The translations under genes were made by a program, and so were the position numbers. This document shows, piece by piece, positions 9,780 through 19,869 of a DNA stretch of 64,000 nt. The stretch comes from Dactylonectria macrodidyma (lineage: Eukaryota > Ascomycota > Sordariomycetes > Hypocreales > Nectriaceae): the NCBI GenBank assembly GCA_020744425.1, contig JAGMUV010000027.1:62001-126000 (forward strand), in the 5' to 3' direction. The notes under the pieces were generated by a model. The model made no database searches. It saw only the letters and a list, made by a program, of their open reading frames with translations, and was not told the origin of the DNA. The first letter of the stretch is position 1, and each line of letters starts with the position of its first letter.

Positions 9780-10999
9780 CAGGGTTGGAAATCGATCGAC
9801 CAATCGATTTGATCGATTCGATTAATCGATTCGATTTCGATGTCGATCGATCGATCCAACCTGTCAATCGATATCATATCGATCGAGTAGGATCTCTAAT
9901 CGATCGATATCGTATCGATCAAGTCCCCAATCGATCGATTAGAAATCCTACTCGATCGATATCGTATCGACCAACCCTCCAATCGATCGATTTGATCGTC
10001 GATCGTGAGGGTCCCGGGTAGGCTGTCCAGGGTACAGTTGGGTGCCAAAATATTCGTCATGCTAAAGTACCTTCCCTGCTAAAATATTAGCAGTGGTACA
10101 TGGTGCAGCACAGGTTTATTTTGCCCCGCACTGTAATGTTGCCTGACTGCATTACAGCGGTGTTCCGACGCGGGTCGCGTCAATGCGCGCCGTGTCAATG
10201 CGCACGCGACGGGCGCAATGTGTTGGCTGGCTGTTGCTGCGATGCTCTTTTCTGAGGCTGTCCCATCTCAATATCGCACGTCTAGATGTCCGTCTATGGC
10301 TGTCTGAGTAACTGTTACAGTTTCAACCTTGATCGGCCCCAAGGGCGAGAAAGTGAACAACAACGGCAGTCAACCGTTTTTCAGGAACAGGATGAGCTTG
10401 ATCAGTATCTATCAGAGCCGCCAGTAGACAATATCGCATAGAGAGCGAACCCAACTGCTTGGTGGAGGGACGTTGGCGTCGTGCGTTTTCCTCCATTGTC
10501 TTATACGGCTGTTGGCTTTCTTACTATCGCATCGTCTGCTGCAGAAACGGAGAGACACTTCACCAGTTGCAGGAGAATGGTAACACCAGCCAGGGCCGGC
10601 CTGTGACGGCATATTGTGGCCATGGCTCATTGCCTTCGTTCCTGGAGCAATGCCGGTATTTATCAGCCGACTCTTCCTCATAGGCTCCTTGAAAGGGATA
10701 ATTGGAGGCAAGTTCTTCAATTGGTGGGCAGCATCACCGTAGATAGGGACAACGAAGACTAGCATTGATCGATTTGATAGTCAATCGATATCGATCGATT
10801 CGATTTAATTAGTGATCGATCGATATCGATCGATTGAAGGTGATGATCGATATAAATCGATCGATCATGGCTCGGAATCGATCGATATGATCGATTTCCA
10901 ATCTGCGCTCGATCGATATCGATCGATTGAAGGCGACGATCGATAAAAATCGATCGATCAGGGCTGGGAATCGATCTGTACGATCGATTTCCAACCCTG
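9780..10999. mobile_element. hAT element with ATCGAT subterminal arrays
   Basis: Ends CAGGGTTGGAAATCGATCG (9780) and complement CGATCGATTTCCAACCCTG (to 10999). Both subterminal 230-250 bp stretches (9780-10010, 10755-10999) are dominated by ATCGAT, often as ATCGATCGAT. A degenerate hAT tail lies between them. The flanking 8-mers (GTATATCC, CCTCTGCT) differ, so the two ends may come from different copies joined by recombination. Confidence 0.85.
10391..10740 (+). pseudogene. hAT transposase remnant inside the ATCGAT element
   Basis: One frame reads DELDQYLSEPPVDN, NPTAWWRDVG, SSAAETERHFTSCRRMVTPA and AMAHCLRSWSNAGIYQP, the hAT C-terminal dimerisation domain. It is broken by TAG (10439-10441) and TGA (10604-10606), the latter where relatives have Arg. 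This ties the ATCGAT-array ends to hAT rather than to an unrelated satellite. Confidence 0.75.
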
Positions 11000-12146
11000 C
11001 CTCTGCTAGACCTAGCCTGTCGAGAACCCAAGGTCATAGCCTTCCTAGCTCTTCTAGCCAATATGATCAGGCTAGGAACAGCCCCAGGATCAGACCTGCT
11101 GTTGCATTTTTGCCACTACGGCAAAAGGGAACGATCACTCCGCTAATGCGCAGTGCAGTAATGGCTTATATACTGGGTGTGACATACCCCCCCAGATTGG
11201 CGAGCATCGAGGTAATCTGTATAGTGATGTGCTGATAGGGCTGACTGGTGCCGCTATGTGTGCTATATGCCGCTATAATCCTGCCGCAGGCGCTGTGGGC
11301 CTCTGTAGGCCAGGTCGTTAGGCGTCTCTCTATGTGACCTCCTGGGTTCGAACTCATAGATCCTGGGTTGTGATAAGGGTCGTTTTAGCCACATCCGGCG
11401 GATGTGCATGCGACGTCCGCAATTGCTATCATGTTGCATTTTTGCCACTACGGCAAAAGGGAACGATCACTCCGCTAATGCGCAGTGCAGTAATGGCTTA
11501 TATACTGGGTGTGACACCTGCTATGTGCAGCAAGGCTAATTGGGCTAGAAAAGGAAGATGGAGGAATCAGACTTATAGCTATAGGGGATATGGTCTACAG
11601 ACTAGCTATGAAAGCTATCCTCACCAGCCAATTCAAGCAGTCTATGCTTCTCCCTAACCAGCTAGGGGTCCAGAGCCCTGGAGGGGTCGAGCCAGCTATC
11701 TTTATGATGGAAGAAGCTATTTCCGGCCCCAACTTCCACAAATATAGGTCTCTTGCTACCCTAGACCTTACCAACGCCTTTAACTCAGTCGACCGAGCTA
11801 GTATAGCAGCAGCTACAGCTAGCTATGCTCCGACCTTCTATCGAGCAGCTAGATGGGCCTATAACAGCCCCTCTCTACTCATCACCTCCAAGGGACACAC
11901 ACTTGCCTCAGCACAGGGCGTCAGACAGGGAGACCCTTTTGGACCCTTTCTATTTTCCCTAGCTATCCGACCTACCCTAGAGGCCCTGATTCAGAAGCTT
12001 CCAGCTGCTACTATTATCGCTTACTTAGATGATATCTTTTTCTTAAGTAAGAAGGACCTTAGTAGCGCTAGCAGCCTAGCTACAGCTACAGAGGTCTTCC
12101 AGCACTCCCCACTTACCCTAAATACTAGGAAAAGTAAGGAAGCTAG
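11000..12146 (+). pseudogene. LINE-type reverse transcriptase fragment
   Basis: After the TRIM insertion, the frame from about 11570 to 12146 encodes a non-LTR reverse transcriptase: IGDMVYRLAMKAILTSQF, LDLTNAFNSVDR, GVRQGDPFGPFLFSLAI and AYLDDIFFLSK (the catalytic DD box). The 5' side is cut at 11000 by the ATCGAT element and interrupted at 11100-11516. The 3' side stops abruptly after LNTRKSKEA at 12146, where NLR-derived WD40 sequence begins in another frame. No endonuclease or RNase H domain is present. Confidence 0.85.
11100..11516 (-). mobile_element. TRIM-like retrotransposon with identical 85-bp LTRs
   Basis: Two identical 85-bp direct repeats (11100-11184, 11432-11516) bound 247 bp of non-coding DNA and are flanked by a 5-bp duplication CCTGC (11095-11099, 11517-11521). 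On the minus strand the LTR starts TGTCACACCC and has a TATATAAG box, and a G-run lies just before the 3' LTR, so I orient it on that strand. There is no coding capacity: a terminal-repeat retrotransposon in miniature. Identical LTRs imply a recent insertion. A primer-binding site was not recognised. Confidence 0.85.
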
Positions 12147-12490
12147 GTCTGGGACGCAGCCACAGGCAAGGTCCAACAGACGCTCAAAGGCCACAGCGAC
12201 TGGGTCTCGTCTGTCGCATTCTCGCCCGATGGGAAGCTGATCGCGTCAGCATCGCACGATAAGACCGTCAAGGTCTGGGACGCAGCTACAGACAAGGTCC
12301 AACAGACGCTCAAGGGCCACAGCCACTCGGTCTCGTCTGTCGCATTCTCGCCTGATGGGAAGCTGATCGCGTCGGCATCGCACGATAAGACCGTCAAGGT
12401 CTGGGACGCAGCCACAGGCAAGGTCCAACAGACGCTCAAGGGCCACAGCGACTGGGTCTCGTCCGTCGCATTCTCGCCCGATGGGAAATT
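12147..12490 (+). repeat. Tandem 126-bp WD40-coding repeats
   Basis: Three direct repeats starting at 12147, 12273 and 12399; the last is partial. Only a few base changes separate the units, some of them amino-acid changing (GK/DK, SDW/SHS). Confidence 0.9.
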
Positions 12491-12770
12491 CCTGCTTACC
12501 GACATGGGCTCTATAAAATTAGATGCTCTAAATCATATCGACGCTCGAGAAGCACGACATTGTGGGTACGGTCTGAGCCCCAATAAGTCCTGGATTACAT
12601 GGAATGTACACAAGGCGCTGTGGCTGCCGTCCGAATACCGACCTTCGGCCTCAGCCATCTGGTGTTCCGTACCGCCGTCGACGGTGGCGAGGGTTGCCAT
12701 CGGCTGTCGCTCAGGAAGACTTATTGTCATCGGCTTCTCGGGACCGCCGCCCGGCCTTTCGTCATCCTAA
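12147..12770 (+). pseudogene. WD40-repeat C-terminus of a fungal NLR
   Basis: Open from 12147 to TAA 12768. It holds near-identical 42-residue WD40 units starting VWDAATGKVQQTLKGHSDW at 12147, 12273 and 12399 (period 126 bp; the third breaks off about 12490). The unique end (SWITWN, LWLPSEYRPS, VAIGCRSGRL) is the usual closing segment of fungal NACHT/WD40 STAND proteins of the HET-E type. Near-identical repeats are typical of fast-evolving recognition domains in that family. There is no N-terminal effector or NACHT domain, and a stop (12144-12146) immediately precedes it, so it is an orphan fragment abutting the reverse transcriptase. Confidence 0.88.
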
Positions 12771-13602
12771 ACCTTACCTTCGCCAGGTTGGTTGTTTATT
12801 CTTTTCTATTTTTCCTACCTTCGCTGGTGTGCACGTGCTGGTGGCGATTCTCTACATATGACCAATTCATCTCCTCAGGCAAACCGAGCTTAAAGGCTTG
12901 CTACAGGTGGCATGCCAACCCACGAAGCCCGGCTAGCAATCGATCCACTACCGGGCTTAGTCTGCGCGATGATTAGACAAATCAGAAGACCTTTGGATCC
13001 AGACTCCATGCAAGGCAGCCCGATTGGGGATTGAATGATGGTTTGCTAAACCTGGGGCCGAAGCATTTATTTCGCGTAACAGCCACTAGGCCATTTTCGG
13101 TCGATGTTAACGATGGCAGGCAGCCATACGTGTTTGGCTCTAGCCATACTGTGTGCTCAGCCACAGCCGGTCTAAATTTGGCAAAGTTCTTCATACTAAA
13201 ATACTGACGCTAAACCTGGTTTATACTGTAACATTACATTTTGAGTTTGAAGTACCTGTGACGAAGACCATATTACTACGTGCATCAAGATGTTTGCGCA
13301 GTACATGCGCGTTACAGTATCAGAAATGAGAATCCGAATAAGCCCAACAACTCGATGATTCGAGAGGGAAATCTCTGGTATGTACGATGATTGCAATAGT
13401 GTCAGTCGAAGTCAGATAACTCTGTCGAACACATAGAGCAAGGATGAGGATGAAAATCAGTGTAACATATGACGTAACAAAATTTGCTTTCTAGGCGCCT
13501 GCTAAACTGCCAATCTTGAGAACCACTTCAGGGATGTCCTAGTATTGGCGAACGATACTTATCAACAAGTACGTGTAACAGCTAATTGTATATGCTACTC
13601 CC
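12771..13602. other. No recognisable gene
   Basis: Short ORFs only. A 70-codon minus-strand frame at 12982-13194 has no family features I can name. Confidence 0.4.
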
Positions 13603-13973
13603 TCAGGGTTTTTGTTCTCGATCAGAAGGTCGCTTGAGCTTTTTGTAGATTGGGGCAAAGACCCAGAGGAAAAGCGCGACGTGTGATGCCTTTCGGATTA
13701 CCGTTCCCCAACGCATTGCATCATTTTCAATACGCGCACGGCGTCGCTTTGGAAGTCGTTCTTAGCGTAAATTCGAGATGTTCAAAGCATCGGTGGAATG
13801 GAGATTGACTTACCTTGAATGGCATAATAACATAATGAGGCTACCAGTAGACTCAGTATAATCATGGCGATGATGATAATGATCCGCACTCCTAGTGCTA
13901 AAGAACCCCATGGTGCTTTAGCGTTGTTATGCTTAGCGGTCTTATGTTTATCTTGATGGTTTGACTTCACCAT
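13603..13973 (-). CDS. Small protein with one or two membrane segments
   Basis: Predicted as two exons, 13814-13973 and 13603-13760, with a 53-bp GTAAGT...AG intron, giving 105 aa. The polar N-terminus (MVKSNHQDKHKTAKHNNAKA) is followed by a strong membrane helix (about residues 27-52, VRIIIIIAMIILSLLVASLC). A highly basic stretch (LPKRRRAR) and a weaker hydrophobic segment (VALFLWVFAPIY) come before a charged tail ending EQKP. The intron joins two frames that are each closed alone, and the tail has ordinary coding composition, which supports a real gene. No family recognised. A single-pass signal-anchor topology is equally possible. Confidence 0.55.
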
Positions 13974-14254
13974 GTCCGATCCTGCTGGTTGTGTGTAAGT
14001 GAAGTGCCGTGGGAATACTTCTATAATTGAATATTGGAATTCTTGTGGAGGCAGGTGGGCGCAATGGACTCCCTGTCATACAATGCTGTTATATTGATTG
14101 AGGACAAAACTGGAAGTTTGAGGATATGACTCGCCCCGGGTGATTTTAGGACATGGCTAGGCTGTACTCATGCTCGCTTTCGCCCCTTCTCGCAGCTCTC
14201 GGCGTTTTTTGCACTTTTAACACTCTGTCTTGGCCGTGAGACTTGTTTCAACGT

Positions 14255-14488
14255 TCACATATCATCCACACGCCTTTCTCGACATATGGGGCAGTGGCAA
14301 ATAAGGCCCTCCGTATACCGTTCAATACAGGCCTTGTGAACAGACCTCTTGCATGGCAGAATAGCTCCCCGGTCCTCTGTCTTCGCATTGCAGAGGACGC
14401 AATGTTCCCCATCGTCACTGCCCATCATGTCATTAGCCTTAAGACTTTTTATGGCTATATATATTATCTTAGAAACACTAATTAGCAC
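14255..14488 (-). CDS. Short RING-finger-like protein
   Basis: A 77-codon ORF. CVLC (12 residues) LPCKRSVHKACIERY and CPICRERR follow the RING-H2 pattern of E3 ubiquitin ligases. The His usually two residues after the third Cys (as in CGHVFH) is Arg here (CKRSVH), so one zinc ligand is missing. The N-terminus (MLISVSKIIYIAIKSL) is hydrophobic, but translation might start at the internal Met pair before GSDDGEH. It may be a fragment of a larger ligase. Confidence 0.5.
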   Translation of the reverse strand: MLISVSKIIYIAIKSLKANDMMGSDDGEHCVLCNAKTEDRGAILPCKRSVHKACIERYTEGLICHCPICRERRVDDM

Positions 14489-14576
14489 TAATCATCACTA
14501 ACACACAGATGGCCGGTATACCACCTATTGCTTGTTAGCAAATGATAGTTGTAAAATCTGGGACATACTTTAGGAA

Positions 14577-14619
14577 AGACAAGGCGGCCAAAACCAGCCT
14601 GGATTTGGCCGCCTTGTCT
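14577..14619. repeat. Perfect 16-bp stem inverted repeat
   Basis: AGACAAGGCGGCCAAA (14577-14592) pairs with its exact complement at 14604-14619 across an 11-nt loop. It lies outside any recognised gene. Confidence 0.7.
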
Positions 14620-14639
14620 ATCAAATGGGACATGACTGG

Positions 14640-15620
14640 CGGTTAAACTGCAACTTCATGCATGAGACCAAGACGCTTTGCTGCCTGTCCAGGGAGGGTA
14701 AATAACTACAGGCTCTAATACCTTTTGTCTACCTAAGCAAGCAGAACCCATTGCTCGAGCCGTTCACATACCGAGTTCTTCCACATCGTAACCACAAAGG
14801 TGTGACGATGGCGGAGTACTAATGCAGTAGATAATTAAACGATATGATCAGCTGTCGGAAAACTATTCATAATTTACGTCTGCAACACCGAAAAGAAGAA
14901 ATAGTCGGCGGGACAAGTACCCTGACATGACTGTGACCTCACTTCGGGACGTATTTACCATAGCATGCGAAGTTAGTCTCCGGGTTCACGGTTGAAGGTG
15001 TTAAGGCAAGTTTCTAACGATAGCCACGCTGGAATCGGGAAGAGTGTGGAGCCTGAGCCGGTGCCGACCGAGTGCTCATATGTAACGGCGTCAGAACGGA
15101 AGATGCACGACCACTGTCGGAAGCATCATGGATGGGTGGGCAGCGGGGCTCGACGGGGGCGCCCTCGCCGTCATGTATAGGCAGCCGAGGGGGTGGTGAA
15201 GAACATGATGCCCTGGAGAACTGGAGTGTTGCACCAGCGTTTCTTTACCCAAGGTCCGAAGTCGTCGTTCTTTGAGGTCAACAGGCGGCCACAGGTAGCC
15301 CATTCGGGGATGGACGATGGGGCCGAGGGCGGGCCGGGGGTGCGACCAGGGGCGCAGGCTAGATACCTGCGGCTTCTCGAGGAGATGGACGTCAAGCTTC
15401 AGAAAGCGGAGCACGACGATCGTGTGAAGATGCAGGTGGCTGTACCGGTAATACGTAGGCGACTGGGTGGATAGCGACTCGAGGAGCAAATGGGCAGTTC
15501 TCGCGTGTGGAGAGGCCGACTGACGGCGTGCTAAGAAGCCATACCAATTACTACTTCGTAGGCGACCATGAACCGACTCGTACGACTGCAAGCTTGCTCT
15601 CTCTCATATTCTTGGCTGAA
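14640..15620. other. No recognisable gene
   Basis: Overlapping short ORFs on both strands (for example 15091-15591 minus and 15193-15474 plus), without family features. The upstream part of the HNH-like gene could lie here. Confidence 0.35.
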
Positions 15621-15623
15621 TGA

Positions 15624-16406
15624 TATTCAGATATATATCCCGTTGTTTCGTCATTCCACCACTGGCGATTCCCACCAGCGCACTTCCTGAGCTCTAGACC
15701 CGCCTTGAGATATCTCCTGGCCCAGAGAGTCAAGCTACTTGGCGAGACGAGGCAGTACTTTACCCGGGACGCCACATGTCGTATGACAGCACATAAAGGA
15801 GCCCGTGAGGTAATCCACCTTGTGCCGCTATCAGATGGGTACTGGTTTATTCACAATGGAATGCGTCAGTATGTGGGGCGCCGCGCTTGGCATTGCCGTA
15901 TTCTTGAGCTTACTTTTTCCAGATATTGTCTTGATCAGCTAAACAGTGCCTCCACGTATGACACGAGAAACATGCTGCATCTTCGGAAGGGCCTCCACTT
16001 CTTATTCGATCATCACCGCTTTGTTTTCGTTGTGAAACGGGATCGATCAGGTACAGCGCAGCTTGTACTACATGTGTTAAACCACGAGAGAGCTGATGAA
16101 CTCATGAACCTCTATCACAACCGACTGACCCAAGCGCTTCGCGGTGTCTCGGCCGAGTTCACCTTTGCGCGTCTTGCTTGGGCATTATTCACGTCGACGT
16201 ACTTCCCGACCTTTGACGGCAGAGTTAGAATGGCCGTCCAGCTCTTTAATCCGGAGACGAATCAAGTACAGAATCATGACCTTTACCAGCAAGAAATCCG
16301 CGGTAGTAGAGGATACTGCAAACGGGGCATCTGGATTCCGCAGAATAAAGAGTGTATCGCCCTTTGGGTCGATTTCATGCATCTGGGGGTTGGCCATCTC
16401 ATTTAA
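15624..16406 (+). CDS. HNH_2-type nuclease domain protein, partial
   Basis: The frame is open from 15624 to TGA-type stop at 16406, but I see no clear in-frame ATG, so the 5' end is missing or lies in an upstream exon. The HNH_2 pattern common in fungi is visible: CRMTAHKGAREVIHLVPLSD, WFIHNGMRQY, NMLHLRKGLHFLFDHHRFVF, then LYHNRLTQALRG and FTFARLAWALF. The His after the N/LR block and the IHLVP His are the expected metal and catalytic residues. Function in fungi is unknown. The C-terminal part (from about 16300) looks unrelated and runs into hAT sequence. Confidence 0.7.
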   Translation, partial: YSDIYPVVSSFHHWRFPPAHFLSSRPALRYLLAQRVKLLGETRQYFTRDATCRMTAHKGAREVIHLVPLSDGYWFIHNGMRQYVGRRAWHCRILELTFSRYCLDQLNSASTYDTRNMLHLRKGLHFLFDHHRFVFVVKRDRSGTAQLVLHVLNHERADELMNLYHNRLTQALRGVSAEFTFARLAWALFTSTYFPTFDGRVRMAVQLFNPETNQVQNHDLYQQEIRGSRGYCKRGIWIPQNKECIALWVDFMHLGVGHLI

Positions 16407-16435
16407 AGCACAAAGTTAGAAGTGAAGCCCAGAAA

Positions 16436-16640
16436 GAGCCGAAGGCGCTCGGTTTCGAAGGTAAAACTCGGCGATGGCGCTGCTTTGGCCATATCCTCAA
16501 TCTCGCCGTTAAGGTACTTCTTTTTGGCCATAATTCCGAGGCTTTCGAGGACGATATCCAAGGGAACGAGACCCTTGACGCGAAGGCCCACGAGCTATGG
16601 TGTCTCCTGGAAGGTGTCTGGTTTGCATGCACAATCAAAA
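16436..16640 (+). pseudogene. hAT transposase core scrap
   Basis: About 65 codons with RRWRCFGHILNLAVKVLLFG, HNSEAFEDDI and ELWCLLEGV, the part of hAT transposases after the second catalytic Asp. No ends or flanking domains were found. Confidence 0.75.
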
Positions 16641-17708
16641 CTTGAGCGCAAGCAAGCGACTTGTCGGATTCAAACACCAGACGTGGTGGGAGAAATATCT
16701 CAATCGCTGCTTCGCGTCATATGTATCGCAGGCGCGCCGAGAGCATCAGATGCTCTGCCCTGACTCGGATTGTGCTGAGGGTTTCGAGACTGAACAGGAA
16801 GCATGGAATCATCTCCAAGACATCCACAGCTATCCGGCCAAACGTGATGAACAAGATCCCAAAACGATTTACCGGTTTGTGGCACATAGAGATACTCACG
16901 GGCCGTCAACGACAACGAACACAGTTCTTCCGTCTCAGTCGGAGGTTTCTACAACCGTCACGCCCGCTTTCTCGACATTTGACTTCAAGACGTCGATCAA
17001 ATCTGATACAAGCTCCCAATCACAGAATTTCTCGTCAACAGATGAAATGGATTTAGATGATAAATTCTCAATGTCACCGGTCATACCCAACTACATTAGA
17101 AACTCAGGTGCTATGGTGCCGACCTCAAAGCATCTCAGAGACTCAGCTATCCCGATTGACCCAGGCCTTCCTCAAGCAGGGACTGAAACTCTAGCCAACA
17201 ATACCGAAAGTCTTCAATTGGATGATATAGACATGAGTGGTATGGAGGGAACAGATGAGCCTCAGGGATTGGCCGAGGACGAGTACGTGCTGGACAAAAT
17301 ATTGGGCAAATGGTGCAGACGTGGTAAGGAATTGGTCTTCGTCAAGTGGCTTGATGGGAGCACTACTTGGGAACCTCCAAAGAACATGGTAGTGATCAAC
17401 TCATCAAGCAGTTTGAGATGGAGTATCAAGGTTTCCGAGAGGGAGTCCAGATTTTGACTTGTCGCATGCGGTCCCACGAGAGGCAATTTCGACTTCGATT
17501 CGATGGGCAGCCTCGGAGTCAAAATTCGTGGCTCCAAGAGAGAGAGCTCCACAAAGATTTGGTGGCTGAATGGGAGCGTCAGAATAGCATGATACGAGGG
17601 GGAGATGGGGGGAGACGTCGTAAGAAGCGATGCAACGGGGAAGGGGCAGAAGAGTTCGTAAAAGTTCATAAAACGCGTCATGAAAATGCCAGTGGTGGAA
17701 TATGCTAG
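16597..17708 (+). pseudogene. C2H2 and chromodomain protein, frameshifted
   Basis: The first frame (to 17457) contains a C2H2-like unit (CPDSDCAEGF, then WNHLQDIH), a long Ser/Thr- and Asp-rich linker, and a chromodomain (EDEYVLDKILGKWCRRGKEL, FVKWLDGSTTWEPPKNM). Just after TWEP the sensible reading continues one frame over (DQLIKQFEMEYQGFREGVQI) to a stop at 17708, rich in charged residues. A single-base indel near 17370-17395 explains this. Chromodomains read methylated histones, and fungal transposons also carry them. I cannot say whether this was a host or an element gene. Confidence 0.6.
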
Positions 17709-19869
17709 CGCTGTATGTACTAAATTTACCTATTTGCTTTCCTCATCGAAATGTAGTACAGCGCCTCTAAATTACAAGTATTAAGTACAAGAGATTGAAT
17801 CTGATTGTGACGAATGTTCATATTGGATTGGCTAATCTGCATAAGTTTCTGAGTCTGAGTACAGTAAAGCTCAAGACGCAAGAAAAATAAATTGTTCCCT
17901 GTCAGACTCAACGCTTGCCTAATACAGGTCAGTTTATTGGCTAAATCAATTATCTCACCGCCTGCCTAAATGAAGTGCCGTTTCGTCTCACGTCAAAACG
18001 ACATGTGATACGCCTCGTCTTTCGGATGCTGCCCTACAGGGTTTCCCACCGTGAATTTGGATGTGAATGCAACTCCTCTGCCCTCACCTGCGAATGCGGA
18101 AGGCTTCAGCGCCACAACCTTCTACGGCTGCAGGTAGTACGGGGACTCATATGCTAGCCATCGACCCGCGGCTCCAAACTAGGAGAAAGTCATGCCAACG
18201 CGTACGTATGTATTGGATGCGTGTAACGCGTGTGACGCTTCATTGGCTGCATTGGAAATGGGCCTTACCACGGCGTGACGAAATTATGCCTGGATACAGC
18301 GCAGGGATTTGATCAGTCCTCGCCCTCAAACGTGGCTGTACAGGAGAGGCGGGGAGAGGTAAGGATTCCGCATTGAGTGGCAAATAGACTATGATGGCAG
18401 AAGTTCACGAGATCGGGTCGCATCCAAGCGTTTTTTTGGCTTATCGGTTGCGAGCAGCGCACGAACACTAGAGTTACCAGCCTAACTGCGTTCTGCACTC
18501 GCAAATGCGATTTGACACCTTAGTTTTCATATCTAGCGACTGCCGTAGCAGGCGCACAGACGCATCACCGCTAGCGTGGCCCTGTCTTCCACCAACGCGT
18601 TCGTGCCGATGCCTGTCGCGTGTTTCTCCACGCGTGTGCAAAGCAATCAAACTCCAGGGAGCCCTGACTTGCAGAGATTGAACTCCCTCGCTTGTTAAAA
18701 CGACAAGTACCCAAAGTCGAAAGTGCATAGTCCCCCTAAAGGTTATGCCTGCGAGTTATTTTATGTAGACATGTCACTTCATCCTGCAGTACAATGTGGA
18801 ATTAATTGAGCCACTCGCCCCAGCCCTCATCCTAGAGGACGGGGATACTGATCACATTAACAGAAGCTTGCCTATTGATGGTGGCGTTGCGTCACTGGTT
18901 CACGCATGACGAGAGTTGACTGCGAGGGGATTTCTTCAGCAACAAATCGCTGGTGAGACGATGGAGGCTGTAAATGGATATTTAGACAAGAGGCGAAATT
19001 GTTTGTAGCCGACCCACGCGGAAAGAAGTCGTCGTTGCCCCGCTTTTGGCCATGACGGTCTGCCGAGTGAGCTGGGTGCAACACACATTTGTCGAGACAA
19101 CGTACTCTCGGGTCCTAGGTTTTTCCGGAGCCAGCCTACTTGTGACTTTAACCTTCTCCATACCATGTGATCTCTCCTGTCCACTTGACATCAATATATT
19201 ATTGTTACAAGACTCTTCAGCGTTGCACCATGGTTTCGATGGCAGCCTCACTCAGAACCAGCATATCCCGTCCTTCCATAACCGACCTTTAAAATGGGAC
19301 GGGAATCATATGGCTTTAAGTCGCTGGCTTTGATGACGGCCGAGACACCCTCTCGATTGGCAGCCACAACACTCATTCATATTTTCGATTTGTCGTTTTG
19401 CGTATATTTAAGGTACCAGAATCAGTTTAGATTGCAGTCAAATGTTGGAAGACGTCTCGCGTTGTCTAGGCAGTTTCCTTTTAGTATTTCTTCTTAGACT
19501 TCAAGAGGAAAACATCTAGCCAGCAGACGCCTTGATTGTATCATTGCGACTTATCTTCTCCCGCTCTGCACGCGTTCCACTGACTAATAAACCACTTGGC
19601 TTATAATCCCTACTTCTCCCTAGCTCGAGCCCGGTAGTCTCGCCTGACGTCCAATCATCTCAATAGCTTTTAGCCACACGAAATTCAAAAGGAAACAACT
19701 CAGAGATCAATTTCAGACCTAAGAACTTAAAATTCGTTGCCGACCAAGGCATCCATGGAGTGCCTGAGCAACGAGGAAGGTAAATAGGCAAGCAAATGAG
19801 CCTAAACAATGAGTCGATAACCAGCACCGCTCTGCCGGCCCTCGTTCTCCCGATTCCCTTATGTGACAG
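17709..19869. other. About 2.1 kb without a recognisable gene
   Basis: Only short ORFs on both strands, none with domain features; no repeat ends seen. Confidence 0.4.

Noticed and set aside
9780..10010. ATCGAT array as a satellite or bacterial methylation-type repeat
   Set aside because: It ends in a hAT-type terminus, has an inverted partner at 10755-10999 with hAT coding traces between them, and recurs at 53684-53864.
11339..11352. GGGTTCGAACTC inside the TRIM, as a possible tRNA-like promoter
   Set aside because: The bases either side do not form a T-arm stem, and no A box at the right distance was seen.
15193..15474. ORF as a gene upstream of the HNH-like frame
   Set aside because: Overlapping open frames on the other strand are as good, and no domain or start signal supports it.
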